Assembly (NCBI RefSeq): GCF_007828955.1
Contig: NZ_VIVR01000001.1
Coordinates: 6,696,001 to 6,760,000, forward strand
Origin: Kitasatospora atroaurantiaca
GTDB taxonomy: Bacteria; Actinomycetota; Actinomycetes; Streptomycetales; Streptomycetaceae
Length of the DNA stretch: 64,000 bases
Reading direction: 5' to 3'
The notes under the pieces were generated by a model. That model made no database searches, had not been told where the DNA came from, and saw nothing but the letters and a program-made list of their open reading frames with translations. Position numbers and translations under genes: made by a program. Positions 15,857 through 24,462 of this stretch are shown one piece after another (the first letter of the stretch is position 1; every line of letters begins with the position of its first letter).

Positions 15857-16405
15857 ATGACGAGTGAGCCGGAACTGCAGCAGGGCGTGGGGGAGCCGGA
15901 CGGCTTCAGGCGCCTGTGGACCCCCCATCGGATGGCGTACATCCAGGGCGAGAACAAGCCCACGGGCCCGGCTCCCGACGACGGTTGTCCGTTCTGCTCG
16001 ATCCCGTCGCTCAGTGACGAGGACGGGCTGATCATCGCCCGGGGCAGCGCCGTCTTCGCGGTGCTCAACCTCTACCCGTACAACGGCGGCCACCTGATGG
16101 TCGTCCCGTACCGGCACGTGGCCGACTACACCGACCTGGACGACGCCGAGACGGCCGAGGTCGCCGCGTACACCAAGAAGGCGATGACCGCGCTGCGTGC
16201 CGCCGCCGGTGCGCACGGCTTCAACATCGGGCTCAACCAGGGCGCGGCGGCGGGTGCCGGCATCGCCGCCCACCTGCACCAGCACGTGGTGCCGCGCTGG
16301 GGCGGGGACACCAACTTCATGCCGGTGGTGGGCCACACCAAGGTGCTGCCGCAGCTGCTGGCGGACACCCGCAAGATGCTCGCGGAGGCCTGGCCGCAGG
16401 ACTGA
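15857..16405 (+). CDS. HIT-family nucleotide hydrolase/transferase
   Basis: A 182-residue protein. The histidine triad is HLHQHVV near residue 135, preceded by NIGLNQG and a CPFC pair near residue 45 that may bind zinc. The N-terminal RLWTPHRMAYI is typical of actinobacterial Ap4A-phosphorylase-like HIT proteins. A slightly longer start at 15845 is possible, but that ATG lies inside the -10 box TATGCT, so 15857 is preferred as a leaderless start. In actinobacteria this gene often heads the PIM lipid operon; here pgsA is 5 kb away. Confidence 0.88.
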   Translation: MTSEPELQQGVGEPDGFRRLWTPHRMAYIQGENKPTGPAPDDGCPFCSIPSLSDEDGLIIARGSAVFAVLNLYPYNGGHLMVVPYRHVADYTDLDDAETAEVAAYTKKAMTALRAAAGAHGFNIGLNQGAAAGAGIAAHLHQHVVPRWGGDTNFMPVVGHTKVLPQLLADTRKMLAEAWPQD

Positions 16406-16467
16406 TACACGAGCGCGGGGCCCGTACCGGACATCCGGTACGGGCCCCGCGCTCGTGTATCAGTCCT
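16398..16467. terminator. 33-bp perfect inverted repeat between convergent genes
   Basis: Bases 16398-16430 pair perfectly with 16435-16467 around the loop ACAT. The structure includes the HIT stop codon on one arm and reaches the stop codon of the convergent membrane-protein gene on the other. It is probably a bidirectional terminator. Confidence 0.85.
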
Positions 16468-18106
16468 AGCCCGCGTCGTACTTGTCGGCGCGGAAGGCGC
16501 GCACGCCCTGCATCTCGGCCCGCAGGATCCCGGCGCGGCTGGTGAAGCGCTCGACGTTGATGTCGTGCTCCTCCAGGAACTCGATGGTGGCGGCCAGCAC
16601 CGCGTTCACCACCGGGGTGGCGCCGTAGATGACGTCGTCCGACTTGAAGCGGCTGGTCCACGTCCGGTCGGCCCAGGCCGCCCGCAGGGAGAACGGCTCC
16701 GGCAGGGTGACCGAGCCGCCGAGCCACATCAGCAGCGTGGGCAGGTGCATGAACGGCGCGCGGACGGCCTGACGGACCACCTCGTCGTTGTCGACCAGGG
16801 GCAGTTGGACCGTCCGCTCCTCCCAGAACTTGCCCGTCTTCGGGACGTTGATCTCCTTGGGCTTGGGCTTGGTGCCGAAGAGCCCGGCCAGCGGCCCGAG
16901 GGCGTAACCGGCCACCGAGACCCGCAGGGTGTTGCTGAGCACCGTGACGTTGATCAGCACGGAGGCCACCAACTGCCCCTTGTGGAGCACGAACTGGGCG
17001 GCCAGCCGGTGCCGGGTGTCGGTGCCGAGGGACTGCCGGTTGGCGATCGCCTGGATGGCGAAGTCGCGCATCCGGTAGCCGTCCATCTCCGCGCCGGCCG
17101 GGCGGCCGATCTCGTCCGCCCCCTCCGGGATGTCCACCACGACCCACTGCTGGACCGAGACGTGCGGCATGGCGCCGCCCGCGACCTCGCTCTGGCCGAG
17201 GCTGCCCAGCCGGTCGGTGATCCGGCGGGTGAGGTCCCACGGGTGGAAGGCCCGGAAGTCCGCGTGGCCCTCGGCCGGCCGCAGATCCTCGACGACCTCC
17301 CAGACACCCCAGCGCATGCCCGCGCCGAGGATGCCCTTCGACCCGGCGTAGTGCTGGATGTTGGTCTCCTGCTCGGCGGTCAGCCGTTCCAGCGAGGCCC
17401 GCAGCTCGGTGGCCCGCTGGTCCAGATCGTCACGCGGTACGGCCTTCGGCACCGTCGCGGCGAGCGCGCTGCCCTCGACCAGACCACCCCAACGGGCCCG
17501 GAGGTCCTCGGTGCTGCGCAGGCAGATCCGCTTGGCGAAGAACCAGCCCGCGACGGGCGCCAGCATCATCACCCGGAAGTACAGCGCCCACAGCCCGTGC
17601 ACCGGCGGCCGAAGGGCGAGCAGCAGCGCCAGCCCGGCGACGGCGAGCAGCAGCAGGGTGCCGTAGAAGCCCTCGCGGGCCGGGTTGTGCTTCTTGAAGT
17701 ACGCACGGCCCTGGAAGGCGACCAGCCAGAGCAGGGCCCCCGGCAGGAACAGCACCCCGCTCAACAGCGTGACCAGCGTCAGCTTCCGGTCGCGCGCGTG
17801 GCGCAGCTCCTCGGCGGCCAGGCAGTGTTCGACCACCATGCGGGTGTCGGTGCCGAAGGAAGGCACCAGCGGAAGGCGTTTGGGCCGCAAGGTCCGGTCG
17901 ATCACCGCCCGGCTGAACGCCTCGCCGACACTCGGCCTGAAGAGCGCGAACTTGCCCTCCTTGGCCTTGACCCCCTCCAGGTCGGTGAGGGCCTTCAACT
18001 CGGTGTCGCGGTAGGCGGCCGAGGAGAGCAGCTGGGTGACGGCGGTCTGCGGTCCGACGTCCGTACGGGGTATCTGCGCACCCGGGGTCATGTCCAGTTT
18101 GGTCAC
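16466..18106 (-). CDS. Large multi-pass membrane protein, unknown function
   Basis: A 546-residue protein I cannot assign to a named family. A soluble N-terminus (about 80 residues) is followed by hydrophobic segments LTLVTLLSGVLFLPGALLWL, GTLLLLAVAGLALLLAL and VMMLAPVAGWFFA. A long soluble middle (with RAHPWD-like FRAFHPWDL and HVSVQQWVVVDIPEG) precedes another hydrophobic region near 415 (SVLINVTVLSNTLRVSVAGYAL). GTG 18106 is chosen because GGAGGGGAGG precedes it; the open frame runs further without one. Convergent with the HIT gene and divergent from the DCC gene. Confidence 0.75.
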   Translation of the reverse strand: MTKLDMTPGAQIPRTDVGPQTAVTQLLSSAAYRDTELKALTDLEGVKAKEGKFALFRPSVGEAFSRAVIDRTLRPKRLPLVPSFGTDTRMVVEHCLAAEELRHARDRKLTLVTLLSGVLFLPGALLWLVAFQGRAYFKKHNPAREGFYGTLLLLAVAGLALLLALRPPVHGLWALYFRVMMLAPVAGWFFAKRICLRSTEDLRARWGGLVEGSALAATVPKAVPRDDLDQRATELRASLERLTAEQETNIQHYAGSKGILGAGMRWGVWEVVEDLRPAEGHADFRAFHPWDLTRRITDRLGSLGQSEVAGGAMPHVSVQQWVVVDIPEGADEIGRPAGAEMDGYRMRDFAIQAIANRQSLGTDTRHRLAAQFVLHKGQLVASVLINVTVLSNTLRVSVAGYALGPLAGLFGTKPKPKEINVPKTGKFWEERTVQLPLVDNDEVVRQAVRAPFMHLPTLLMWLGGSVTLPEPFSLRAAWADRTWTSRFKSDDVIYGATPVVNAVLAATIEFLEEHDINVERFTSRAGILRAEMQGVRAFRADKYDAG

Positions 18107-18298
18107 GGCGGCCTCCCCTCCTCCCCTTGTCAGCGGCAGGTTACCGCGCCGCCTGCCCGCCGCGCGGATGATCGTCTGAACAGCTGTCACATCTCGCCCG
18201 GGGCGGGCGTCCCCACCATGGTGCCCACTTTCGGGCGGCTTTGATCCTCCGATGGGCCAGGTGTGTGTCCGCTGTGTCCGGTGGGGCAGGATCGCATC

Positions 18299-18727
18299 AT
18301 GGCCGATGACATCGCGACGGACCCGGTACTGATCTTCGACGGCGACTGCGCCTTCTGTACGACCTGTGCCACCTGGGCGGAGCGCTACCTGCGGGCGAGC
18401 CTCTCCTCGGGCGGCTGGGAGGCGGTCCCGTTCCAGTTCGCCGACCTCCCCGCCCTGGACGACAGGGCCGGCGGCCAGGGTCTGGTGACCTGGGACCGGG
18501 CCGAGCGCGAGATCCTCTGGATCACCCCGGCCGGGCAGGTGTACGGCGGCGGGCAGGCGGCGGCCCGGCTGCTGATGCGCTCCGGCGGCGCCTGGGCCTA
18601 CCTCGGCGGCCTGCTGGCCCTGCCACCGGTCCGGCCGCTCGCAGCCGCGGTCTACCGCCTGATCTCCAGCAACCGCCACCGCCTGCCCGGCGGCACCCCG
18701 GCCTGCGCCCTTCCACGCCAGGTCTGA
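18299..18727 (+). CDS. DCC-family thiol-disulfide oxidoreductase-like protein (DUF393)
   Basis: A 142-residue protein with the DCC signature DGDCAFCTTC near residue 12, a central AERYL segment and the conserved C-terminal region ALPPVRPLAAAVYRLISSNRHRL. Thioredoxin-like folding is inferred for the family; a redox role is unproven. CAGGAT six bases before the ATG could be a leaderless -10 box. The conserved repeat at 18733 follows the stop. Confidence 0.85.
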   Translation: MADDIATDPVLIFDGDCAFCTTCATWAERYLRASLSSGGWEAVPFQFADLPALDDRAGGQGLVTWDRAEREILWITPAGQVYGGGQAAARLLMRSGGAWAYLGGLLALPPVRPLAAAVYRLISSNRHRLPGGTPACALPRQV

Positions 18728-18732
18728 GGCGT

Positions 18733-18861
18733 ACCGATCAGGTTCGGGTACCTCAGGGGCGCGAGGAACTGCGCGAAGCGGTAGGACACAGGCTGTTTCC
18801 TACCGATCTCGCGCAGTTCTCCCCCAGCCTTCGGCCGGGAGGTGCCCCCACGCGCCCGTGG
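18733..18861. repeat. Intergenic palindromic repeat, copy A
   Basis: Begins ACCGATCAGG and contains AGGGGCGCGAGGAACTGCGCGA pairing with TCGCGCAGTTCT, then a ~32-base insertion with its own hairpin (CCAGCCTTCGGCCGGG) before the closing CGCGCCC. It is closely related to copies at 23910 and 36889. It fills the convergent gap between the DCC gene and the EF-G-like gene and probably terminates both. Confidence 0.85.
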
Positions 18862-18900
18862 ACAGTGCATGGCTGCCCACGCGCCCAAGACGGGCGCCGG

Positions 18901-20946
18901 CTAGGAGGCGTGCTCGTACTGGGCGGCCAGGGCGGCGGGCATCGGCGCGTGGCGTACGTACGTCCGCGAGAACTGACCCGTCCCGTGGGAGAGCGAGCGC
19001 AGCTCGACGGGGTAGCGGGTGAGCTCGATCTCGGGGACCTCGGCACGGACCAGGCTGAGGCCGGGCCCGCCGCGCTCGGTGCCCAGGACGTGGCCGCGGC
19101 GGGCCGACAGGTCGGTGAGCACCGCGCCCTGGTACTCGTCGGGCAGCAGCACCTGGACCTCGTCGACGGGCTCCAGCAGCCGTACCGAGCCGTGCGAGGC
19201 GGCCTCGCGCAGCGCGAGGGCGGCGGCGGTCTGGAAGGCGGCGTCGGAGGAGTCCACCGAGTGCGCCTTGCCGTCCCGCAGGGTGACCCGGACGTCGACC
19301 ATCGGGTACCCGGCCAGGACGCCGTGGGCGAGCTGGGCCCGGACGCCCTTCTCGACCGAGGGGATGAAGTTGCGCGGCACCGCGCCGCCGACCACCTTGT
19401 CGACGAACTCGAAGCCGCCGCCGGGCAGCGGCTCGACCTCAAGGTCGCAGATGGCGAACTGGCCGTGGCCGCCGGACTGTTTGACGTGCCGACCGTGCCC
19501 GCTGGCGGCGGTGCCGAAGGTCTCGCGCAGCGCGACCTTGTACGGGACGGTGTCGACGTGCACGCCGTAGCGAGTGCGCAGCCGGTCCAGGACGACGGCC
19601 TGGTGGGCCTCGCCGGTGCACCACAGGACGAGTTGGTGGGTGTCGGGGTTCTGCTCGACCCGCAGGGCCGGGTCCTGGGCGGTGAGCCGGGCGAGGCTCT
19701 GCGAGAGCTTGTCCTCGTCGGCCTTGCTGTGGGCCTCGACGGCGGTCGGGAGCAGCGCCTCGGGCAGCGACCAGGGCTCGATGACCTGCTCGTCGCTGGC
19801 GAGGGTGTCGCCGGTGCGGGTGGCGCTGAGCTTGGCGAGGCAGACCAGGTCTCCGGACAGGGCGTGCGGCACCGGGCGCTGCTGCTTGCCGAACGGGGAG
19901 GTCAGCGCGGTGACGCGCTCGTCGGGGTGGCGGGCCAGGTGGAGCGTGGTGTCGGGGCGCACGGTGCCGGAGAAGACGCGGACCAGGCTGAGGCGGCCGA
20001 CGTACGGGTCCTCGCTGGTGTGGACGACCTGGGCGATGACGGGGGCGTCCGGGTCGCAGGGCGGCAGTTCGTCCTGGCGCTCGGCGGGGGTGGGGAAGGC
20101 CTCGGTGATCAGGTCGAGCAGCTCGGCGGCGCCCACGGGCGGTTCCGACGGGTCGGCCGGGGGAGCGGTGGCGAGGACGGGGTGCAGGGTGCCCTGCAGG
20201 AACTCCCGGCGCAGGGCCTCGGTGAGCGAGGCCGGGTCGAGGTCCTCGCCCGCGACGTAGCGCTCCAGGAGGGTGTCGTCCTCGCCCGCGATGGCCTCGA
20301 CGAGCCGTCCGCGGGCCACCTCGGCGTCGGGGAGGTCGCCGGGATCGCCGTAGGTACGGCCGGTGAGGAGTTCGAGCGAGCCGTAGAGGTGGCCGTCCTT
20401 GAGGACCGGCAGGTGCAGCGGCAGGACGGAGTCCGGGTGGCCTTCTTCGCCGAAGGCCTCCTGGCAGGCCGCCAGGGTCTCGTCCAGGCGGATGTGGGCC
20501 GCGTTCAGATGGGTCAGCGCGATGGCCGTCGGCAGCCCGGCGGCCCGGCACTCGCGCCAGACGGAGAGGGCCGTGAGGCCGATGGGCTCGGCGGCGGAGA
20601 GGACGAGGACGGCGGCCTCGGCGGCGCGCAGCCCGGCCCGGAGCTCGCCGGTGAAGTCCGCGTAGCCGGGGGTGTCGAGCAGGTTGATCTTGGTGTCGCG
20701 CCAGGCCACCGGGACCAGCGAGAGCTGGACCGAGCGCTGCTGCTGGTGCTCGATCTCCTCGTAGTCGGACACCGTGGTGCCCTCCGGGACGCTGCCGGCC
20801 CGGGTGAGCGCGCCCGCGGTCAGGGCGAGGGACTCGACGAGCGTGGTCTTCCCGGCGCCGCTGGCGCCGACCAGCACCACGTTGCGCAGCTGCGCCGGCC
20901 GGTCGACGGTGGGCGCGGGTGCGTGGGGTGTTCCCCGGTCCGCCAT
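18901..20946 (-). CDS. Elongation factor G-like protein (EF-G2 type)
   Basis: A 681-residue protein with the EF-G domain order (G domain, domain II from PVIAQVVHTSEDPYVGRLSLVRVFSG, domains III-V to the end). P-loop GASGAGKT (27-34) is intact. The G3 motif is DTPGYADF (91-98) with Tyr95 where translational GTPases have the catalytic His, and the G4 motif is THLN (145-148) instead of NKxD. Similar changes occur in actinobacterial EF-G-like paralogues as I recall. It is therefore unlikely to be the housekeeping EF-G; the role and even GTP specificity are open. Divergent from pgsA. Confidence 0.88.
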   Translation of the reverse strand: MADRGTPHAPAPTVDRPAQLRNVVLVGASGAGKTTLVESLALTAGALTRAGSVPEGTTVSDYEEIEHQQQRSVQLSLVPVAWRDTKINLLDTPGYADFTGELRAGLRAAEAAVLVLSAAEPIGLTALSVWRECRAAGLPTAIALTHLNAAHIRLDETLAACQEAFGEEGHPDSVLPLHLPVLKDGHLYGSLELLTGRTYGDPGDLPDAEVARGRLVEAIAGEDDTLLERYVAGEDLDPASLTEALRREFLQGTLHPVLATAPPADPSEPPVGAAELLDLITEAFPTPAERQDELPPCDPDAPVIAQVVHTSEDPYVGRLSLVRVFSGTVRPDTTLHLARHPDERVTALTSPFGKQQRPVPHALSGDLVCLAKLSATRTGDTLASDEQVIEPWSLPEALLPTAVEAHSKADEDKLSQSLARLTAQDPALRVEQNPDTHQLVLWCTGEAHQAVVLDRLRTRYGVHVDTVPYKVALRETFGTAASGHGRHVKQSGGHGQFAICDLEVEPLPGGGFEFVDKVVGGAVPRNFIPSVEKGVRAQLAHGVLAGYPMVDVRVTLRDGKAHSVDSSDAAFQTAAALALREAASHGSVRLLEPVDEVQVLLPDEYQGAVLTDLSARRGHVLGTERGGPGLSLVRAEVPEIELTRYPVELRSLSHGTGQFSRTYVRHAPMPAALAAQYEHAS

Positions 20947-21173
20947 GGCTGTCCTCCTGCTGCTCGCGTGCTGGGGATGTCACGTCCCGTGTGCGCGGAA
21001 GTGCCCTGAGTGGTGGCCAGTTGGGCCGAATGCCGTCTCGCGGGCGTGGGGCGGTCAAGCGCACGAGCGGCGTGGATACCATTGTCCAGCCAGGCGGGCT
21101 TATCCGCTCGGTCGCCCGTCGCCCGTTGGGGTGAAGGGCGGATGCCGGTGAGATCGGGGCGGTCCGGAAGGCC

Positions 21174-21818
21174 ATGCTCAACAAGTACGCACGTGCCTTC
21201 TTCACACGTGTCCTGACGCCGTTCGCGGCTCTGCTGCTGCGCTGGGGCGTCAGCCCGGACGCCGTGACGCTGATCGGGACGGCCGGGTCGGTCGCGGGTG
21301 CGCTGGTGTTCTTCCCCCGCGGGGAGTTCTTCTGGGGCACCATCACGATCACCCTCTTCATCTTCTCCGACCTGGTCGACGGCAACATGGCCCGCCAGGC
21401 CGGCAGCTCCAGCCGGTGGGGAGCCTTCCTGGACTCCACCCTCGACCGGGTCGCCGACGCGGCGATCTTCGGCGGGCTGGCCATGTGGTACGCCGGGACG
21501 GGCGACAACAACCTGCTCTGCGTGGCGGCCGTCTTCTGCCTGGCGAGCGGTCAGGTGGTCTCGTACACCAAGGCGCGGGCCGAGAGCCTGGGTCTGCCGT
21601 GCAAGGTCAACGGGCTGGTGGAGCGGGCCGAGCGGCTGGTGATCACCCTGGTCGCGGCCGGGGTGGCGGGGCTGCACACGTTCGGGGTGCCGTACGTGGA
21701 GTGGCTGCTCCCGGTGGCCCTCTGGGTGGTCGCGGTCGGCAGTCTGGTCACCGTGCTGCAGCGGATGCTGACGGTGCGTCGGGAGGCCTTCGAGGCCGAG
21801 CGGGCGGGGGTGGCATGA
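21174..21818 (+). CDS. pgsA: CDP-alcohol phosphatidyltransferase, probable phosphatidylinositol phosphate synthase
   Basis: A 214-residue membrane enzyme with the CDP-alcohol signature DGNMARQAG...GAFLDSTLD (four catalytic Asp). About six membrane helices are visible. Followed directly by the PIM acyltransferase and pimA, it most likely joins CDP-diacylglycerol and inositol phosphate to give phosphatidylinositol phosphate. RBS GGAAGG; a -10-like TACCAT lies about 100 bases upstream. The stop overlaps the next ATG as ATGA-type coupling. Confidence 0.9.
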   Translation: MLNKYARAFFTRVLTPFAALLLRWGVSPDAVTLIGTAGSVAGALVFFPRGEFFWGTITITLFIFSDLVDGNMARQAGSSSRWGAFLDSTLDRVADAAIFGGLAMWYAGTGDNNLLCVAAVFCLASGQVVSYTKARAESLGLPCKVNGLVERAERLVITLVAAGVAGLHTFGVPYVEWLLPVALWVVAVGSLVTVLQRMLTVRREAFEAERAGVA

Positions 21819-22711
21819 AAGAACGACTGACCGATTCGGCGTACGCGCTGGGCTGGGCGGTGCTCAAGCACCTGCCGGAGCCCGCCGCGCGGGGGCTGTT
21901 CAACCGGATCGCGGACACGGCCTGGCGCAAGCGCGGCAAGGGAGTGCTGCAGCTGGAGGCCAACCTGCGCCGGGTGCGCCCGGAGGCGGACGAGGCCGCG
22001 CTGCAGGAGCTGTCGCGGGCCGGGATGCGCTCGTACCTGCGGTACTGGATGGAGTCGTTCCGGCTGCCGACCTGGAGCAGTGCACGGCTCGCCGAGAACG
22101 TCCAGGTCAAGGGTCTGGAACAGCTCCAGGAGGCCATGGAGGCGGGGCGCGGCGCGGTGATAGCGCTGCCGCACATGGGGAACTGGGACCTGGCGGGGGC
22201 CTGGGTGGCCACGCACGTCGGCTACCCGTTCACGACGGTGGCCGAGCGGCTGAAGCCGGAGTCGCTCTTCGACCGGTTCGTGGCGTACCGCGAGGGCCTC
22301 GGCATGGAGGTGCTGCCGCTGACCGGCAGCGACGTGTCGGTGATCGGCACGCTCGCCCGGCGGCTGCGCAGCGGCCGGCTGGTCTGCCTGGTGGGGGACC
22401 GCGACCTCTCCGAGGCGGGGATACCGGTGGACTTCTTCGGCGAGGCGACCCGGATGCCGGCCGGGCCCGCCGCGCTGGCCGTGCGGACGGGTGCCGCCCT
22501 GCTGCCGGTGACGCTCTGGTACGACGGCCCGGTGATGCGGGCGGTCATCCACCCCGAGGTGCTGCCGCCCGAGGACGGCGACCAGCGGACGAAGACCGCC
22601 GCTATGGTGCAGGCGATGGCCGACGTGTGGGCCGACGGCATCCGGGAGCACCCGGAGGACTGGCACATGCTGCAGAAGCTGTGGCTGTCCGACCTGAAGG
22701 GGGCCCGGTGA
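21815..22711 (+). CDS. Phosphatidylinositol mannoside acyltransferase
   Basis: A 298-residue LpxL/HtrB-like acyltransferase. The catalytic motif HMGNWD has His120 and Asp125, followed by the conserved FTTVAERLKPESLFDRFVAYREGLGMEVLPL. It is expected to transfer a fatty acyl chain to the mannose of PIM on the inner membrane face. The ATG overlaps the pgsA stop, and its own stop overlaps the pimA GTG, so the three are translated together. Confidence 0.9.
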   Translation: MKERLTDSAYALGWAVLKHLPEPAARGLFNRIADTAWRKRGKGVLQLEANLRRVRPEADEAALQELSRAGMRSYLRYWMESFRLPTWSSARLAENVQVKGLEQLQEAMEAGRGAVIALPHMGNWDLAGAWVATHVGYPFTTVAERLKPESLFDRFVAYREGLGMEVLPLTGSDVSVIGTLARRLRSGRLVCLVGDRDLSEAGIPVDFFGEATRMPAGPAALAVRTGAALLPVTLWYDGPVMRAVIHPEVLPPEDGDQRTKTAAMVQAMADVWADGIREHPEDWHMLQKLWLSDLKGAR

Positions 22712-23889
22712 AGATCGGTATCGTCTGCCCGTACGACTGGGACGTCCCCGGTGGCGTGCAGTTCCACATCCGGGACCTGGCCGAGCACCTGATCGCGCTC
22801 GGCCACGAGGTCTCCGTGCTGGCCCCGGCCGAGGACGAGTCGGCCCTGCCGCCGTACGTGGTCTCGGCCGGGCGGGCGGTGGCGGTGCCGTACAACGGCT
22901 CGGTCGCGCGGCTGAGCTTCGGGCTCCTGTCGGCGGCCCGGGTGCGGCGCTGGCTGAACGACGGGCGCTTCGACATCCTGCACGTCCACGAGCCGGCCTC
23001 ACCGAGCCTGTCGATGCTGGCCGCCTGGTCGGCCTCCGGCCCGATGGTGGGCACCTTCCACACCTCCAACCCGCGCTCCCGGGCGATGATCGCGGCCTCG
23101 CCGATCCTCCAGCCGAGCCTGGAGAAGATGAGCGCCCGGATCGCGGTGAGCGAGTACGCCCGGCGCACACTGGTCGAGCACCTGGGCGGCGACGCCGTGG
23201 TGATCCCGAACGGCGTGGACGTCGGCTTCTTCGCCTCCGCCGAGCCGGACCCGCGCTGGCAGGGCGGGGCACTGGACGGCGGGCCCGGCACGATCGGCTT
23301 CATCGGCCGGATCAACGAGCCGCGCAAGGGCCTGCCGACACTGCTGGCCGCGCTGCCCAAGATCCTCGCCGAGCGGCCGGGCGTACGGCTGCTGGTCGCC
23401 GGCAAGGGCGACGAGGAGGAGGCCGTGGCCGACCTCGCGCCCGAGGTCCGGGCGCAGGTGGAGTTCCTCGGCATGGTCAGCGACCGGGACAAGGCCCGGC
23501 TGCTGCGCAGCGTGGACCTGTACGTGGCGCCCAACACCGGCGGTGAGAGCTTCGGCATCATCCTGGTCGAGGCGATGTCGGCCGGCGCCCCGGTGCTGGC
23601 CAGCGACCTGGACGCGTTCAAGCAGGTGCTGGACGGCGGCGACGCGGGCGAGCTCTTCCCGGTCGAGGACTCGGCCGCGCTGGCCGACGCGGCCCTCCGC
23701 CTGCTGGCCGACCCGGACCGGCTGAAGAAGCTCCGGGAGGCGGCCTCGCGCCACGTCCGGCGCTTCGACTGGGAGACCGTCGGCGCGGAGATCCTCTCGG
23801 TCTACGAGACGGTCACCGACGGCATGCCCCCGGTCGCGGAGGACGAGCGGCTCGGCTGGCGGGAACGCCTCGGCCTGACCCGCGACTGA
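22708..23889 (+). CDS. pimA: GDP-mannose-dependent phosphatidylinositol mannosyltransferase
   Basis: A 393-residue GT-B, GT4-family glycosyltransferase. The N-terminus IGIVCPYDWDVPGGVQFHIRD has the GGVQ acceptor loop, HVHEP and TFHTSN follow, and the C-terminal nucleotide-sugar site shows IGFIGRINEPRKG and the E-x7-E motif ESFGIILVE (Glu280 and Glu288). It adds the first mannose to phosphatidylinositol. GTG 22708 overlaps the acyltransferase stop. The repeat at 23910 lies 20 bases after the stop and may end the operon. Confidence 0.93.
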   Translation: MKIGIVCPYDWDVPGGVQFHIRDLAEHLIALGHEVSVLAPAEDESALPPYVVSAGRAVAVPYNGSVARLSFGLLSAARVRRWLNDGRFDILHVHEPASPSLSMLAAWSASGPMVGTFHTSNPRSRAMIAASPILQPSLEKMSARIAVSEYARRTLVEHLGGDAVVIPNGVDVGFFASAEPDPRWQGGALDGGPGTIGFIGRINEPRKGLPTLLAALPKILAERPGVRLLVAGKGDEEEAVADLAPEVRAQVEFLGMVSDRDKARLLRSVDLYVAPNTGGESFGIILVEAMSAGAPVLASDLDAFKQVLDGGDAGELFPVEDSAALADAALRLLADPDRLKKLREAASRHVRRFDWETVGAEILSVYETVTDGMPPVAEDERLGWRERLGLTRD

Positions 23890-23909
23890 GACGCTCCGCC
23901 AGCAAGTGC

Positions 23910-24040
23910 ACCGATCAGGATTGGGCATCCCAGGGGCGCAAGGAACTGTGCGATGCGGGAGGAAACAGGCCATTGCCTTCCGATCTCGCGCAGTTCTCCC
24001 CCAGCCTTCGGCCGGGAGGTACCCCCACGCGCCCCTGTGG
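23910..24040. repeat. Intergenic palindromic repeat, copy B
   Basis: Same layout as copy A: ACCGATCAGG start, AGGGGCGCAAGGAACT, complementary CGCGCAGTTCT, the inserted hairpin CCAGCCTTCGGCCGGG, then CGCGCCCCTGTGG. It lies between pimA and the tautomerase gene, both on the plus strand, and probably terminates the PIM operon. Confidence 0.85.
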
Positions 24041-24097
24041 TTGGCCTGCTGCCTCGCCTATTGGCGGACGCCCTAACTCGACTCATCGGAGGTTCCG

Positions 24098-24451
24098 TTG
24101 CCACAGATCATCGTCGACCACTCGGACGGCCTCGACTTCGACCGCCGCGCCTTTGCGGGCGAGCTGCACGCGCTGATCGCCAAGACGATCGACGCCCCGG
24201 TGTCGGACTGCAAGACCAGGTTCCGCCGGATCGAGGAGTCCTTCATCGCCGACGGCGACCCGGCGCAGGCCATGGTCCATCTGCAGATCAGGATGCTCGA
24301 CGGGCGCAGCACCGAGGCCAAGGCCGGGCTGAGCGAGCAGGCCCTGGCCCTGCTGCAGGAACACGTGACGGGCGACCGGCTCCACCTCGCGGTCGAGATC
24401 GTGGACATGGACCGGGCGACCTACCGCAAGACGTACTCCGCGGCCGGGTAG
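24098..24451 (+). CDS. 5-carboxymethyl-2-hydroxymuconate isomerase-like tautomerase
   Basis: A 117-residue tautomerase-superfamily protein. Met is followed by Pro, which becomes the catalytic N-terminal proline, in PQIIVDHSDGLD; the later CKTRFRRIEESFIADGD and VEIVDMDRATYRKTY fit the CHMI group. No aromatic-degradation genes are nearby, so the physiological substrate is unclear. TTG start with GGAGG five bases before it. The next gene follows after 11 bases. Confidence 0.8.
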   Translation: MPQIIVDHSDGLDFDRRAFAGELHALIAKTIDAPVSDCKTRFRRIEESFIADGDPAQAMVHLQIRMLDGRSTEAKAGLSEQALALLQEHVTGDRLHLAVEIVDMDRATYRKTYSAAG

Positions 24452-24462
24452 CGTAGCGCCCC

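Noticed and set aside
18806..18861. 6C-type small RNA with C-rich loops
   Set aside because: The C-runs belong to the palindromic repeat family shared with 23910-24040, not to the paired C6 loops of 6C RNA.
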